Shown one piece after another: positions 8,941 through 18,480 of a stretch of 64,000 nucleotides of DNA. Source of the DNA: JALEFZ01 sp039817415 (GTDB lineage Bacteria > Bacteroidota > Bacteroidia > J057). The position numbers and the translations under genes were made by a program. The stretch is from positions 17,092 through 81,091 of the forward strand of contig JBCBVV010000032.1 in NCBI GenBank assembly GCA_039817415.1. The letters are read 5' to 3'. Under the pieces are notes generated by a model. The model did no database searches and was not told the DNA's origin. It saw only the letters and a program-made list of their open reading frames with translations. How positions within the stretch are numbered: the stretch's first letter is position 1; each line of letters opens with the position of its first letter.

Positions 8941-10448
8941 AGCTCAATGGTCAAGGTAACCAGATAAGAATCAGAATCCGATTCAGTGTGAAAGGAATAT
9001 TGTTCTGGAAAATGAAGATCTAGCCGTTGGCGAAGGTTTTTCATTCCTATTCCAGCTTTTCCTTGGGGAAGAACCTCTAAGGAGTTTTTACAGGAAAATT
9101 GTAGCCTCTTTTGATCCTGTACTAGCTTCATATGGAGCATGGTCTCTCCCCGAGCTGGTTCAATTCCATGTTTGAAGGCATTTTCCACCAAAATAATAAA
9201 CAGCAAAGGTGGAAAAGCTAGAGAGGGATCTTGGATTTCCTTAGTGAACTGGTAATCCATTTTATGATGAAGCCTGATTTTTTGTAAGTCAATGTAGTCC
9301 TCAACATAAGCGAGATCTCGGTGTAACGGAACGAATTCTTCTTGCCCTTCATAAATCACATAGCGCATCAATTGAGAAAGTTGAAGAATGACTTTAGGTG
9401 CCCGCTCATCCTTCGTCATGCTCAAAGCATAAAGGTTGTTGAGTGTATTGAAAAAGAAGTGAGGATTGATTTGTTGTTTGAGGATAGAAAGCTCCATTTC
9501 TGCCTTCTGTTGGTTCAAGTCGGAGATTTCCTTGTTTTGCTGAAACCATTGATTTGAAACAATGATGGGGAGACTCAACAACAAAACTAAAAAGGGAGTA
9601 AATCCCCCACCATTTGAAAAAATAGGACTGTCCGCACTGTAGGTTGTGACATTCAGGATATCCAGAATGGGCAATTGCTTGAAGATGAATACAAAAATGG
9701 GGTAAAAAATAAGGATGGATCCCACAAAACCAGCTCCATAATAAACCAAGCCTTTCTGCTTTAGGAGTTTGGGGATTAAAATGGCCCGATTGATATAATA
9801 ATAGAAATAGTAAACAGCTGCAAAGACAAGAAATTGAGGGTAATACAGGAAAAACCTCCCTAAGAGCTGGAGAATTTGGTCCCCATTTTCTTTTGTTTCT
9901 TCCCATGCCCCTACCGCACTAAAAATCCCTACAATGATGAGCAAAACTATAATCAACATTCGGTCCGCGGACCATATACTTTTCCTTGTAAACGGGCTTC
10001 TATCAGAGATTCGCTTGCCTAGCCATAATGATATTTCCAAGGCTAGGAACAAGACAAACGCAATGAGGAAAAAGGTTTGATAAAAGTTGTCAAACAATAG
10101 TTGGTTCTCCCTGAATCTTCCCTGATGTATGCTATGTGGGAAAACATATGAAGCTATTTCAGGTCCTTTCCACCAGTAGAAGACGGGTAGGAAGATAAAA
10201 ATAGCAAGCCATAATAGTGCATAAAGCCCTGAGCTAATTTTAATCCTTTTGCTCGTACGAAGAAGGTTGAAAAGGCTCATGGGAAGATAAAGCCCTACAA
10301 GGATAACAAAGCAGACCAAATAATTTCCTCCATTGTTTTCTATGCTTGAGATAAGGAGAAAATAACTCAAAAGAAGCATGACTGTCAGGTGTAGCCAAAC
10401 TGTCTGAGTGGTAAAAAAATTTTCGATCTGCTGCTTAAATGCTCTCAT
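8937..10448 (-). CDS. LytS-like sensor histidine kinase
   Basis: The 503-residue protein has about eight membrane helices in its first 300 residues, followed by the His_kinase (PF06580-type) motif 'LKQQINPHFFFNTLNNLY' with the phospho-accepting His, and a HATPase domain with an N box ('LVENAFKHGI') and a G box ('GIGMKNLRQRL'). This is the usual Bacteroidota partner of LytTR regulators. The signal it senses is not evident. It is divergent from the ABC transporter at 10663, with a shared 214-base promoter region. Confidence 0.92.
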   Translation of the reverse strand: MRAFKQQIENFFTTQTVWLHLTVMLLLSYFLLISSIENNGGNYLVCFVILVGLYLPMSLFNLLRTSKRIKISSGLYALLWLAIFIFLPVFYWWKGPEIASYVFPHSIHQGRFRENQLLFDNFYQTFFLIAFVLFLALEISLWLGKRISDRSPFTRKSIWSADRMLIIVLLIIVGIFSAVGAWEETKENGDQILQLLGRFFLYYPQFLVFAAVYYFYYYINRAILIPKLLKQKGLVYYGAGFVGSILIFYPIFVFIFKQLPILDILNVTTYSADSPIFSNGGGFTPFLVLLLSLPIIVSNQWFQQNKEISDLNQQKAEMELSILKQQINPHFFFNTLNNLYALSMTKDERAPKVILQLSQLMRYVIYEGQEEFVPLHRDLAYVEDYIDLQKIRLHHKMDYQFTKEIQDPSLAFPPLLFIILVENAFKHGIEPARGETMLHMKLVQDQKRLQFSCKNSLEVLPQGKAGIGMKNLRQRLDLHFPEQYSFHTESDSDSYLVTLTIEL

Positions 10449-10557
10449 GTTGGAGGGATATTGGTCTTCCTACCAGCCTGAAATAATAAAATCCACAATT
10501 TTCCGACAAAAATCATGATATGAGCTCTTTTTCTAGTGATGAAGGGGGCTTTTTCGC

Positions 10558-10584
10558 TGATCAAGGTTCAAACGCCTTTGATCA
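10558..10584. promoter_or_regulatory. Imperfect palindrome, possible operator
   Basis: Between the divergent kinase and ABC transporter genes there is an inverted repeat TGATCAAGG-8 bases-CCTTTGATCA with one unpaired base. Its location about 80 bases upstream of the ABC ATPase ATG fits an operator, for example of the LytTR regulator, but this is inference. A transcription terminator is unlikely because no gene ends here. Confidence 0.35.
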
Positions 10585-10662
10585 TGAAAAATTAGCCCTT
10601 CCTCATTTATTTTTTCTCATGCCTTCGGGCTTATCTTATTTGAGCTTAAAGATCAAGAAACT

Positions 10663-11535
10663 ATGAGTCTATCTATCATCAACCTGAATAAGGAATACCC
10701 AAATGGGGTGAAAGCTTTGAATCAGGTTAATTGGAACATTGGCATTGGAATGTTTGGCTTGCTAGGTCCCAATGGGGCCGGAAAATCCTCGCTGATGCGG
10801 ACCATCGCTACTCTTCAACGGCCAGATTCAGGAGAATTATGCTTTGAAGGGATAGATATATTGAAAGAGGCTCGAGCACTAAGGAAGGTGCTGGGTTATT
10901 TGCCACAATCATTTGGTGTATATCCCAAAGTTTCAGGAAGAAAATTGCTTGATTACTTCGCGACCTTAAAAGGGATTGACAGTAAAAAAGAAAGGCAGAA
11001 AGTCATTGACTGGGCCTTGGAAATGACGAACCTAACCCACGCGCAAAACAAGCATGTCCATACCTATTCAGGCGGGATGAGACAGCGATTCGGTATCGCT
11101 CAGTTACTGCTCAACAATCCTAAACTGATCATCGTGGATGAGCCTACCGCTGGACTTGATCCCGCAGAACGAAAGCACTTTTTACACGTCTTAAGAGAAA
11201 TTAGCCTAGAAAAAACCATCATTCTATCCACTCATATAGTGGATGATGTGGCAGGCCTTTGTACAGAGGTGGCAGTCATGAACAAAGGAGAATTACTCCT
11301 AAAAAGCCCTACGCATCTTGCTATCAACGCACTGGAAGGAAAAATTTGGTCTCGAACCCTGTCCCCCGAAGAATGGGAAGGAATCAGGCATGATCTCTCT
11401 CCATTGTCCTACAGCTACACCATGAACAATCAGATCAAATTTAGAATTCATGCTTCCGAACAACCAGATGCTTCCTACTCGTTAGAAGATCCCACCCTAG
11501 ACGATGTTTATTTCATCGCCCTTCGAAGCAATTAA
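10663..11535 (+). CDS. ABC transporter ATP-binding protein
   Basis: The 290-residue protein is a complete ABC ATPase: Walker A 'GPNGAGKSSLMR' near residue 35, Q-loop 'LGYLPQSFGVYP', signature 'YSGGMRQR' near residue 138, Walker B 'LIIVDEPTAGLDP', and the switch His in 'LSTHIV'. It has a C-terminal extension of about 75 residues. It is followed 38 bases later by a giant permease-peptidase, and the two almost certainly form one complex. Substrate unknown. Confidence 0.93.
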   Translation: MSLSIINLNKEYPNGVKALNQVNWNIGIGMFGLLGPNGAGKSSLMRTIATLQRPDSGELCFEGIDILKEARALRKVLGYLPQSFGVYPKVSGRKLLDYFATLKGIDSKKERQKVIDWALEMTNLTHAQNKHVHTYSGGMRQRFGIAQLLLNNPKLIIVDEPTAGLDPAERKHFLHVLREISLEKTIILSTHIVDDVAGLCTEVAVMNKGELLLKSPTHLAINALEGKIWSRTLSPEEWEGIRHDLSPLSYSYTMNNQIKFRIHASEQPDASYSLEDPTLDDVYFIALRSN

Positions 11536-11573
11536 TTACCTCTTTTTTCATCCCACCTTTAACACATTTCCCC

Positions 11574-14500
11574 ATGTGGAACACATATTTATTTGAATTA
11601 AGATTCTGGCTTAGAAGACCAGCAACCTACATATATCCTGTTATTCTCTTTTTGATCATGATGGCTCAGTCAGCAGAATGGGCAGGTGTTTTTTCGAGTA
11701 TAGAATATGTAGGGACTCCTGAGATGGTGGTGAACTCCCCCAAAAGGCTGATCATCGCCTTTCACAAATTTCGAATCCCTCTCATACTGATGATTCCAAT
11801 TTTCTTTGGGCAGTCTATTTATCGAGACTTTCGTTCCAATGCTCATACCCTGATGTACTCCTTTCCCATCAATAAAGTGTCCTATATCACAGCCAAAGCG
11901 CTGAGTGCATTTACCATAGTTGGGATATTGGTCATCTTTATGTCTGCTGGTTTTGAAGTAGGAGCCCATTTGCCCGGACATGACGATCCCTTAGTGGGGC
12001 CCTTCAAGCTTGGGACACATTTGTATGTTCTTTCGGTTTTTACCTTGCCTACCGTTCTTTTTCTAGGAATGCTGAGCTTCTTTGTTGTTGCGTTTAGTCG
12101 GAATATCTACGCAGGCTTTATCACCATTCTCTTATTCATATTTATTCACATCATCGTCGGGGATGCCCTTTCAGTTACGGGAAAGGAAGTCTATCTCGCT
12201 CTTTGTGATCCCTTGGGGGATGGTGCACTATCGGTTGATTTGAATGGAATGAGTGAAGCAGAAAAGAGCCACGGACAGATTCCGCTAGCTTTCTGGGTAA
12301 TGGTGAATAGAGCGCTCTGGTTATCTGTTACTGCACTTTTATTGATAGGAGTACTTGGCTTATTTCATTTCCGAGAGGCTGCCATTCGCATTTCTTTTCC
12401 TTTTAGAAAGAGGAATGAGAAGGCTATAAAAAACACACCCGCCTTTCGCAGAGAACAGGTCATTCCTGATTTAAGGGATAGTCTGCTCTTTCATGCTAAG
12501 TCAACCTGGAGACTCGCTGGCTTTGATCTTTCCTATATCCTTCGGTCAACCCCTTTTAGAATCATTATGCTATTGGGGATAGGCTTGGTTGTCTTTACGC
12601 AACTTGGGATCAACGCACCCTATGGTAGAGCCCTTTTACCTACGAATGCAGCCATGTTGGATAGGCCAGTACAGTTTTATACCCTCATTGTGAGCCTGCT
12701 CACTTTTCTTTATGCGGGTTTACTTGTACAGAGAGGGCGAATGGCCAATATGGACCAGCTGTATGATGTATCCTCTATACCGAACTGGGTCAGCATATTA
12801 TCCAAGTTCCTCACACTCACCCTGATGCAAATAATCCTATTAAGCTTATTAGCCGTAGGAGGGATCTCTGTGCAGTTGTATAAGGGTTGGGATGATATCA
12901 GCCTCTTCTTTTACCTGAAGGAATTAATGGGAACTCACCTCTTGTCCATGCTCATTTGGACCTTTCTTTCCCTATTCTTCCATACCCTATTTGCCATGCC
13001 TTATTTGACTTTCTTTCTCTTATTGGTTGGCATGTTGGGTGTACCTGCTCAAGGCTTGATCGGGCTTGACCATCCGGTATTTACCTACAATTGGGGCCCA
13101 GATTACGACATGTCCGATCTTACAGGAAGGGTAGGCGAATTCAGGCATTTCATTTATAAGGGCTATTGGGTGTTGTTTGGTTTATTCCTCCTCATGGGAA
13201 CCTATTGTTGGTGGCTAAGAGGCAAGCCTTCGACCTTTGCAGAACGATTTTTTATAGCAATAGAGAGGCTTAAGTCTCCTGTGGGGGTGCTTATGGGGCT
13301 CTTTTTATTGGCCTTCTTGGGTTTAGGTACTAAGCTTTATCAGGATGATCAACATATTATTCCATTTATCAATGGAATTGAGCGCAATAGAATCCTAGAA
13401 AAGAATCAAGAAGACTTTGCCGGCTTTGAGACCATGGCGCAACCCAAGATTTCTTCTCTTTTTGTTGAGTTGGATTTTTACCCTGAGAAAGAGAAGTTCC
13501 AGTCTGTAGCAACCTACACGCTTGTCAACCGAACTGACAAGCAGATTGATAGTATCCTCGTCGTTTCAGATATGACTGTGGAGGAAGCGTTGCATTTTGA
13601 TCGAAAAATCGAAACCCTTTTGAAAGACACGCTGATCGCCACCTATAGAATCCCTCGCTATGTAGAAGTTTTTGAATTGGAGAATGGCCTTTTACCCGGA
13701 GACAGCTTGAAAATGACAGCTTCGATAAAGAACATCGATAATACCTGGATTCGGAAGCCATCACCCGTTCAAAAAGGAGTAACTGCCTTGTTGTCTCCCT
13801 TTTTACCTAGAATTGGATATTGGATCAATAAGCCAGCCAAGAAACCAGAAGATTCGACCGCCCGCAATTTTATGCATGAATCGCTTGATGCAGACTGGCT
13901 GGACTTTGAAGCTATTTTGAGTACTTCTTCTGAAGAAATAGCCCTAGCGCCAGGAAACCTTGTCAAGGAATGGTCAGAAGGAGATCGCCATAAGTTTCAT
14001 TATAAGGCTCCTCAGAAAGTTCCCTTTTATTTTCCTTTTCTAAGTGGGAAATATGAGGTGTCAAGCAGCAAATGGAGGAATGTGGACCTACAAATTTTTC
14101 ATCATCCTGATCACGGATACAATTTGGATCAAATGTTTGCTGGCATGCGAGTAGCACTTGAATTTCAAGATCAATTTGGCCCTTATCCCCTTAATCATCT
14201 AAGTATCGTGGAGGTTCCCTATTTCATGGGCAGGAATTCAGCATCCTTTCCGGGACTAATCATTATGCCAGATTTAGAAGCCTTTTTGAAGGAAGGAGAT
14301 GCAACCAAAGGTGAAGGAGCAAACCAGGCCTTTTTCCTTGCGGCACATGAAACCGCACATCAGTGGTGGAAACTACAGCTTAACGCCGCAGATGCATTAG
14401 GGGCAGAAATGATCATGGAAGGCTTATGTCAATACACGGCTTCCCGTTGTTTGGAAGAAGTATTTGGGGAGGTGAAAAAAGAGGCATGGCTGGCTGAAGA

Positions 14501-14834
14501 AGCCAAATCACTTGCAAGAGTCAACAAGCGTAGAAAAGGAAAACTTCCTCCTCTGATTTATACCCGCCAAGAAAACTATCTGAAGTATGGTAAAAGTGCG
14601 CTGGTCATGGAAACGCTTTTTGATACTATGGGTGAAGATCGATTGAATGAAGGCATTCTCAACTTTTTCAATGCCTTTCATTTACTAGATGCACCTTACC
14701 CTAGTTCGTTAGATTTGGTTGCTCATATCAAGGCTGTTTCGCCCGATAGTTTGAAGGACTTGGTCGGTGAACTTTTCGAAACGAATGAGATGGGGCGACT
14801 CAAGCGAATGCCTGTAGAAGAGGAAATGGATTAA
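11574..14834 (+). CDS. ABC-2 type permease fused to M1-family metallopeptidase
   Basis: The 1086-residue protein contains two ABC-2-like membrane halves (helices spread over about 20-270 and 330-590), then an extracytoplasmic domain and a C-terminal M1 peptidase domain. The zinc site is intact: HETAH at about 925-929 and the third ligand Glu in 'MEGLCQY' near 948. In place of the aminopeptidase GxMEN motif there is 'FMGRNSASFPG', so typical exopeptidase specificity is uncertain. Such permease/M1 fusions occur in Bacteroidota next to an ABC ATPase, as here. A role in handling exported peptides is inferred, not shown. Confidence 0.85.
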   Translation: MWNTYLFELRFWLRRPATYIYPVILFLIMMAQSAEWAGVFSSIEYVGTPEMVVNSPKRLIIAFHKFRIPLILMIPIFFGQSIYRDFRSNAHTLMYSFPINKVSYITAKALSAFTIVGILVIFMSAGFEVGAHLPGHDDPLVGPFKLGTHLYVLSVFTLPTVLFLGMLSFFVVAFSRNIYAGFITILLFIFIHIIVGDALSVTGKEVYLALCDPLGDGALSVDLNGMSEAEKSHGQIPLAFWVMVNRALWLSVTALLLIGVLGLFHFREAAIRISFPFRKRNEKAIKNTPAFRREQVIPDLRDSLLFHAKSTWRLAGFDLSYILRSTPFRIIMLLGIGLVVFTQLGINAPYGRALLPTNAAMLDRPVQFYTLIVSLLTFLYAGLLVQRGRMANMDQLYDVSSIPNWVSILSKFLTLTLMQIILLSLLAVGGISVQLYKGWDDISLFFYLKELMGTHLLSMLIWTFLSLFFHTLFAMPYLTFFLLLVGMLGVPAQGLIGLDHPVFTYNWGPDYDMSDLTGRVGEFRHFIYKGYWVLFGLFLLMGTYCWWLRGKPSTFAERFFIAIERLKSPVGVLMGLFLLAFLGLGTKLYQDDQHIIPFINGIERNRILEKNQEDFAGFETMAQPKISSLFVELDFYPEKEKFQSVATYTLVNRTDKQIDSILVVSDMTVEEALHFDRKIETLLKDTLIATYRIPRYVEVFELENGLLPGDSLKMTASIKNIDNTWIRKPSPVQKGVTALLSPFLPRIGYWINKPAKKPEDSTARNFMHESLDADWLDFEAILSTSSEEIALAPGNLVKEWSEGDRHKFHYKAPQKVPFYFPFLSGKYEVSSSKWRNVDLQIFHHPDHGYNLDQMFAGMRVALEFQDQFGPYPLNHLSIVEVPYFMGRNSASFPGLIIMPDLEAFLKEGDATKGEGANQAFFLAAHETAHQWWKLQLNAADALGAEMIMEGLCQYTASRCLEEVFGEVKKEAWLAEEAKSLARVNKRRKGKLPPLIYTRQENYLKYGKSALVMETLFDTMGEDRLNEGILNFFNAFHLLDAPYPSSLDLVAHIKAVSPDSLKDLVGELFETNEMGRLKRMPVEEEMD

Positions 14835-14869
14835 TTCAATGGATATAATGTCCTCAATCTGACCGAATA

Positions 14870-14911
14870 AGCCTCACACATGTTTTTTCTTGCATGTGTG
14901 TGGGCTTTTCT
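14870..14911 (+). terminator. Hairpin terminator after the permease-peptidase gene
   Basis: The sequence AAGCC-T-CACACATG, a T-rich loop of about 10 bases, then CATGTGTG-TG-GGCTT followed by TTCTT forms a stem with a U-rich tail. It lies 36 bases after the stop and before the DoxX-like gene, and it favours the later start of that gene. Confidence 0.7.
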
Positions 14912-14950
14912 TCCCAAGATGGAGTAATTGTCATTTCCAATAAACAGATT

Positions 14951-15340
14951 ATGAAACCCAAAACCATTATTTCATGGGTATTACGCCTTGCAGGGGCAAT
15001 TATCCTTCTTCAGACCTTATTTTTTAAATTTACAGCAGCGCCTGAAAGTGTTGAGCTATTCTCTCAACTGGGGGCAGAACCTGTTGGTAGAATTGGGGTC
15101 GGAATAGCTGAATTAATCACGTCCATTTTGTTGCTGGTTCCCAAGACTGTCTGGTTAGGTGCATTAGGTGGGATAGGACTGATGCTCGGGGCAATTGGTT
15201 CTCATGTATTTGTGCTGGGCATTGAGGTTGGTGGAGATGGAGGCCTATTGTTTATACTTGCCGTGATTGTTCTGCTAGCAAGTACAATTATACTATTCCT
15301 GCATAAAGATGAGATAAAAAATCCTTTGGCAGCCGTGTAG
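14951..15340 (+). CDS. DoxX-like small membrane protein
   Basis: I use the ATG at 14951 (129 residues); an earlier GTG at 14894 would place the start inside the preceding terminator hairpin. The product has four hydrophobic helices and the DoxX pattern: 'WVLRLAGAIILLQTLFFKF', a central 'GRIGVGIAELITSILLL' helix and a glycine-rich third helix. DoxX family proteins are quinone- or redox-linked membrane proteins of varied function. It sits between two terminators and appears to be a single-gene unit. Confidence 0.7.
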   Translation: MKPKTIISWVLRLAGAIILLQTLFFKFTAAPESVELFSQLGAEPVGRIGVGIAELITSILLLVPKTVWLGALGGIGLMLGAIGSHVFVLGIEVGGDGGLLFILAVIVLLASTIILFLHKDEIKNPLAAV

Positions 15341-15362
15341 GTATCCAATATTCCGCTTTATG

Positions 15363-15400
15363 AAACAGCCATCGTCGGTTTAAACTGGCGATGGCTGTTT
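15363..15400 (+). terminator. Strong hairpin terminator
   Basis: Perfect 12-bp arms AAACAGCCATCG and CGATGGCTGTTT enclose a 14-base loop; the 3' arm ends in T residues. It ends the DoxX-like unit and separates it from the polysaccharide locus. Confidence 0.8.
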
Positions 15401-15451
15401 TGGCGATACCTGAATTATTTATATTTAGATGTAATGTATTGGGGAATGAAC

Positions 15452-18247
15452 ATGAAGCGGCAATGGAAGATGTACTTCCTGGTGAGCATTGGGCTTGGCG
15501 CATTTCTTTTGGGAAGAATAGCCAATGCTCAAGAAATCCCTTTACTTTCCAACTGGCCTAATCCCGGCCTGAAAGCCCAACACCAAAATTGGAGCATGGC
15601 ACAAGGCGATGATGCCAGAATGTATTTCGCCAATTCAAATGGCCTGCTAACATTTGATGGTCAACAATGGGAAACCTTTTCTCTACCCAAAAATCAAATT
15701 GTCCGAGCCTTGGGGATAGATGCTGAAGGTAGAATCTTCGTGGCTGGATATGGTGAATGTGGCTATTGGCAAGCCAATGCTAAGGGAGAGCTCGTCTATC
15801 ATTCCCTCAGCGAAACCCTACCTTATGACCGAATTTCTTCAGAGGAAATATGGAAACTCCAAATCGGAGATGGTTGGGTGCTTTTTCAATCCTTTGCCAC
15901 CCTTTTCCTGTACGATTATGATAGCCTAAAAATCGTCGCTCCTCCTGGGGGTGGAACCATCAGTCTTATTCAAGAGGTCGGCGATAGATATTTGCTATTT
16001 CAGAGGAGCGAGAAGTTGGTGGAGCTATTTGTTTCTCCTGAGGAGGTCATATTCAAAGATGTCCTTGAGGACGATTTGCTCAGAAATAAGGGCATAGCAA
16101 GTGTACTGCCCATGAAGGATGATGGACTCCTTATCAGTACGACCAAATCAGACTTGTTTTACTTTGATGGGGAGCAGCTAAATCCTTGGGGGAAAGAACT
16201 CACGAGGGTACTGAAGCCTTTTCAAATCAATAGGTGTATCCAATTATCCTCTGGAAACTATGCCTTTGGGACTATCCTTAATGGAGTATATATCGCTGAT
16301 TCAAATGGGGACATTCTATTTCATGTCAATCAAGAAAGTGGACTCCAAAACAATACCGTTCTTTCCCTTTATGAGGATGTGAGGGGACATTTATGGATTG
16401 GCTTGGATAATGGAATTGACATGATAAACCTGAATACCCCGCTCAGGATTTTCAATGATATGGATGGTAAACTCGGGGCAATTTATTCGGCCAAATTCTA
16501 TGAAGATGAATTATATGTAGGAAGTAACCATGGACTATTTCGAAAGGAAAAAAACAGAACGGATAGATTTAAACTGATTCCTGGGAGTCAGGGCCAAGTA
16601 TGGGAGCTAAGGAATTTAGGAGATATGCTGCTTGTTGGGCATAATGATGGGACATTTGGCTGGGATGGGAAAAGCTTCAAAAGAATTTCCTCTCAAAGTG
16701 GAGGATGGTGCAGTGAATTTATTCCTGACAGTTCAGGGCGGCTGATTCAGGGCACATACGGAGGTCTGTTGGTGTACAAAGAGAAGAAGGGGCAATGGGA
16801 AGAACATCATCGCATGAACGATTTTCCTACCTCAGTTAAGCAGCTATACATTGATCAAAAACAGCATATATGGGCCATTAATCCCTACTCTGGCGTCCAG
16901 AAACTGACCTTTGATGCAGAATGGACTCAACTCACGAGAAAAACAGCCGTCGCCGAATTACCCATCGATTTTAACCTCAGGTTAATGGGGGGAAAGGCGC
17001 ATCACATATTGAAATCAGGAGAAAAATTTTATGATTTAGCAGAGGGTGAATTGACTTCAATTCGCAGGATAGGAAGCATTCCACTTACACCAGATGTTCA
17101 GCAAGTATGGATCGGAGCAGCTCAAGATACTTTCATTTCCTATTCGGATCGAATTGAATTGAAGCGTGGTTGTCTCACCCAATCTTTTCCTTTGAGGTTA
17201 ATCCCGAATTATGAAAAAATAGAAGATCTTGGGAATGGCGTATACCTATTCTGCCTTGAAAGTGGGTATGCCTTATTTCATTCCAATTCAAAAGAAGTGT
17301 CTCCCAGCCAAATTCCAGCACTAGAGGTAAGGGAAATTGTCTCTCTAGAAGAAGATCCCATCTTGATACTTGGAAACCATGCCTCCAAAATGGAGGCTGT
17401 CGTTCGGCTAAATGCGTATCAAAAAAACCTGCGTTTTGCATGTTTTTTACCCTATTATGAAGGACGAGCCAGGTTCAGGTTTCGGCTAACTGGTTTTGAT
17501 AGCCATTGGTCTGATTGGTCTGAGCGAACCTTTAAAGAGTATACCAACCTAGGACCGGGGAGTTATAGGCTAGAGGTACAGGAGAGCCAATTCGGCCAGA
17601 CGACTAGTATAGAATTTTATTTACCTCCCCCCTGGTATCGTTCTAGCTTGGCTTTTTTCGTTTACTTCTTATTGTTTCTCGCACTTGGAGTAGCTGTATA
17701 TTATATCCACAGATTAGTCGTGAAAAGACAGGAGAGACGAACTGCCATCGAAAAAGAAAGGGAGTTCCAACGGAAAATTATTCAGGAAAAGAACGAACAG
17801 CTTCAGAAAGACATTCAAAACAAAAGCCGAGAGCTCGCTAATTCCACCATGGGTTTGATTCGTAAAAATGAAACTTTGATGGAATTAAAACAGGAACTGG
17901 ATGATCTCTATACATTGGCTGGAAAGGCCATGCCCAAAGGTCCTTACCAACGTCTTTTGAGAAGAATCGATAGAAGCCTATCTGATGAGAAGGATTGGCA
18001 AGTATTTGAAATGAACTTCAATCAGGTTCACGAAGAATTCTTCCAAAAGCTTAAACAACACTATCCAGACTTAACTGCAGGAGATCTTCGACTGGCAGCT
18101 TTTTTGAGAATGGGTTTGTCCTCCAAAGAGATAGCCCCTCTCTTTAATATTTCCCTTCGAGGTATCGAAAATAAGCGATACCGACTCAGAAAAAAGATGA
18201 ATTTAGAAGGCTCTCAAAACCTCTTAGATATCCTGATGGGTCTGTGA
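15452..18247 (+). CDS. Reg_prop/Y_Y_Y membrane sensor with cytoplasmic LuxR-like HTH
   Basis: The 931-residue protein (starting MKRQWKM; ATGs at 15434 and 15446 are alternatives) has a signal peptide, a large periplasmic beta-propeller of two-component-regulator repeats (about 30-640), a Y_Y_Y domain ('FRFRLTGFDSHWSDWS'), a membrane helix near 735-758, a coiled coil (about 765-825) and a C-terminal LuxR-like HTH ('LTAGDLRLAAFLRMGLSSKE'). It has no kinase or receiver domain, so the signal must pass directly to the DNA-binding domain. It stands immediately upstream of the glycan genes and is their likely regulator, sensing an oligosaccharide in the periplasm. Confidence 0.88.
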   Translation: MKRQWKMYFLVSIGLGAFLLGRIANAQEIPLLSNWPNPGLKAQHQNWSMAQGDDARMYFANSNGLLTFDGQQWETFSLPKNQIVRALGIDAEGRIFVAGYGECGYWQANAKGELVYHSLSETLPYDRISSEEIWKLQIGDGWVLFQSFATLFLYDYDSLKIVAPPGGGTISLIQEVGDRYLLFQRSEKLVELFVSPEEVIFKDVLEDDLLRNKGIASVLPMKDDGLLISTTKSDLFYFDGEQLNPWGKELTRVLKPFQINRCIQLSSGNYAFGTILNGVYIADSNGDILFHVNQESGLQNNTVLSLYEDVRGHLWIGLDNGIDMINLNTPLRIFNDMDGKLGAIYSAKFYEDELYVGSNHGLFRKEKNRTDRFKLIPGSQGQVWELRNLGDMLLVGHNDGTFGWDGKSFKRISSQSGGWCSEFIPDSSGRLIQGTYGGLLVYKEKKGQWEEHHRMNDFPTSVKQLYIDQKQHIWAINPYSGVQKLTFDAEWTQLTRKTAVAELPIDFNLRLMGGKAHHILKSGEKFYDLAEGELTSIRRIGSIPLTPDVQQVWIGAAQDTFISYSDRIELKRGCLTQSFPLRLIPNYEKIEDLGNGVYLFCLESGYALFHSNSKEVSPSQIPALEVREIVSLEEDPILILGNHASKMEAVVRLNAYQKNLRFACFLPYYEGRARFRFRLTGFDSHWSDWSERTFKEYTNLGPGSYRLEVQESQFGQTTSIEFYLPPPWYRSSLAFFVYFLLFLALGVAVYYIHRLVVKRQERRTAIEKEREFQRKIIQEKNEQLQKDIQNKSRELANSTMGLIRKNETLMELKQELDDLYTLAGKAMPKGPYQRLLRRIDRSLSDEKDWQVFEMNFNQVHEEFFQKLKQHYPDLTAGDLRLAAFLRMGLSSKEIAPLFNISLRGIENKRYRLRKKMNLEGSQNLLDILMGL

Positions 18248-18480
18248 TGCGCGCTTGCTTAGGAGTGGAAAAGTATTATTCCATGTTGGATTTTTCTTTG
18301 ATGAAAATTGCTAATGGCGTAGGTGGCGGGTTGAAAAATTGACTGAAAGTCAGTTGTTTATGTGAATGGCGTAGTATTGGTGAGGCTAATTTTTTGGTGA
18401 AATATTTAAGTAGTCCTACCTTATTTTAGGGATTCAGCCTCAGACCTCATCAAAGGTTCTTGGATCATTACTACTTGCAC
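18248..18480 (+). promoter_or_regulatory. Probable promoter region of the glycan-utilisation genes
   Basis: This 233-base gap separates the regulator from the enzyme genes. It contains two copies of the octamer TGGCGTAG about 54 bases apart (near 18314 and 18368) and a small palindrome TGACT-GAA-AGTCA near 18341. Close to 18389 there is a T-rich element related to, but not identical with, the Bacteroidota -7 box. The direct repeats could be regulator-binding half sites; this is inference. Confidence 0.35.

Noticed and set aside
9406..9906. 166-codon frame on the - strand inside the kinase gene
   Set aside because: It is an alternative frame of the histidine kinase gene; the kinase frame carries all family motifs.
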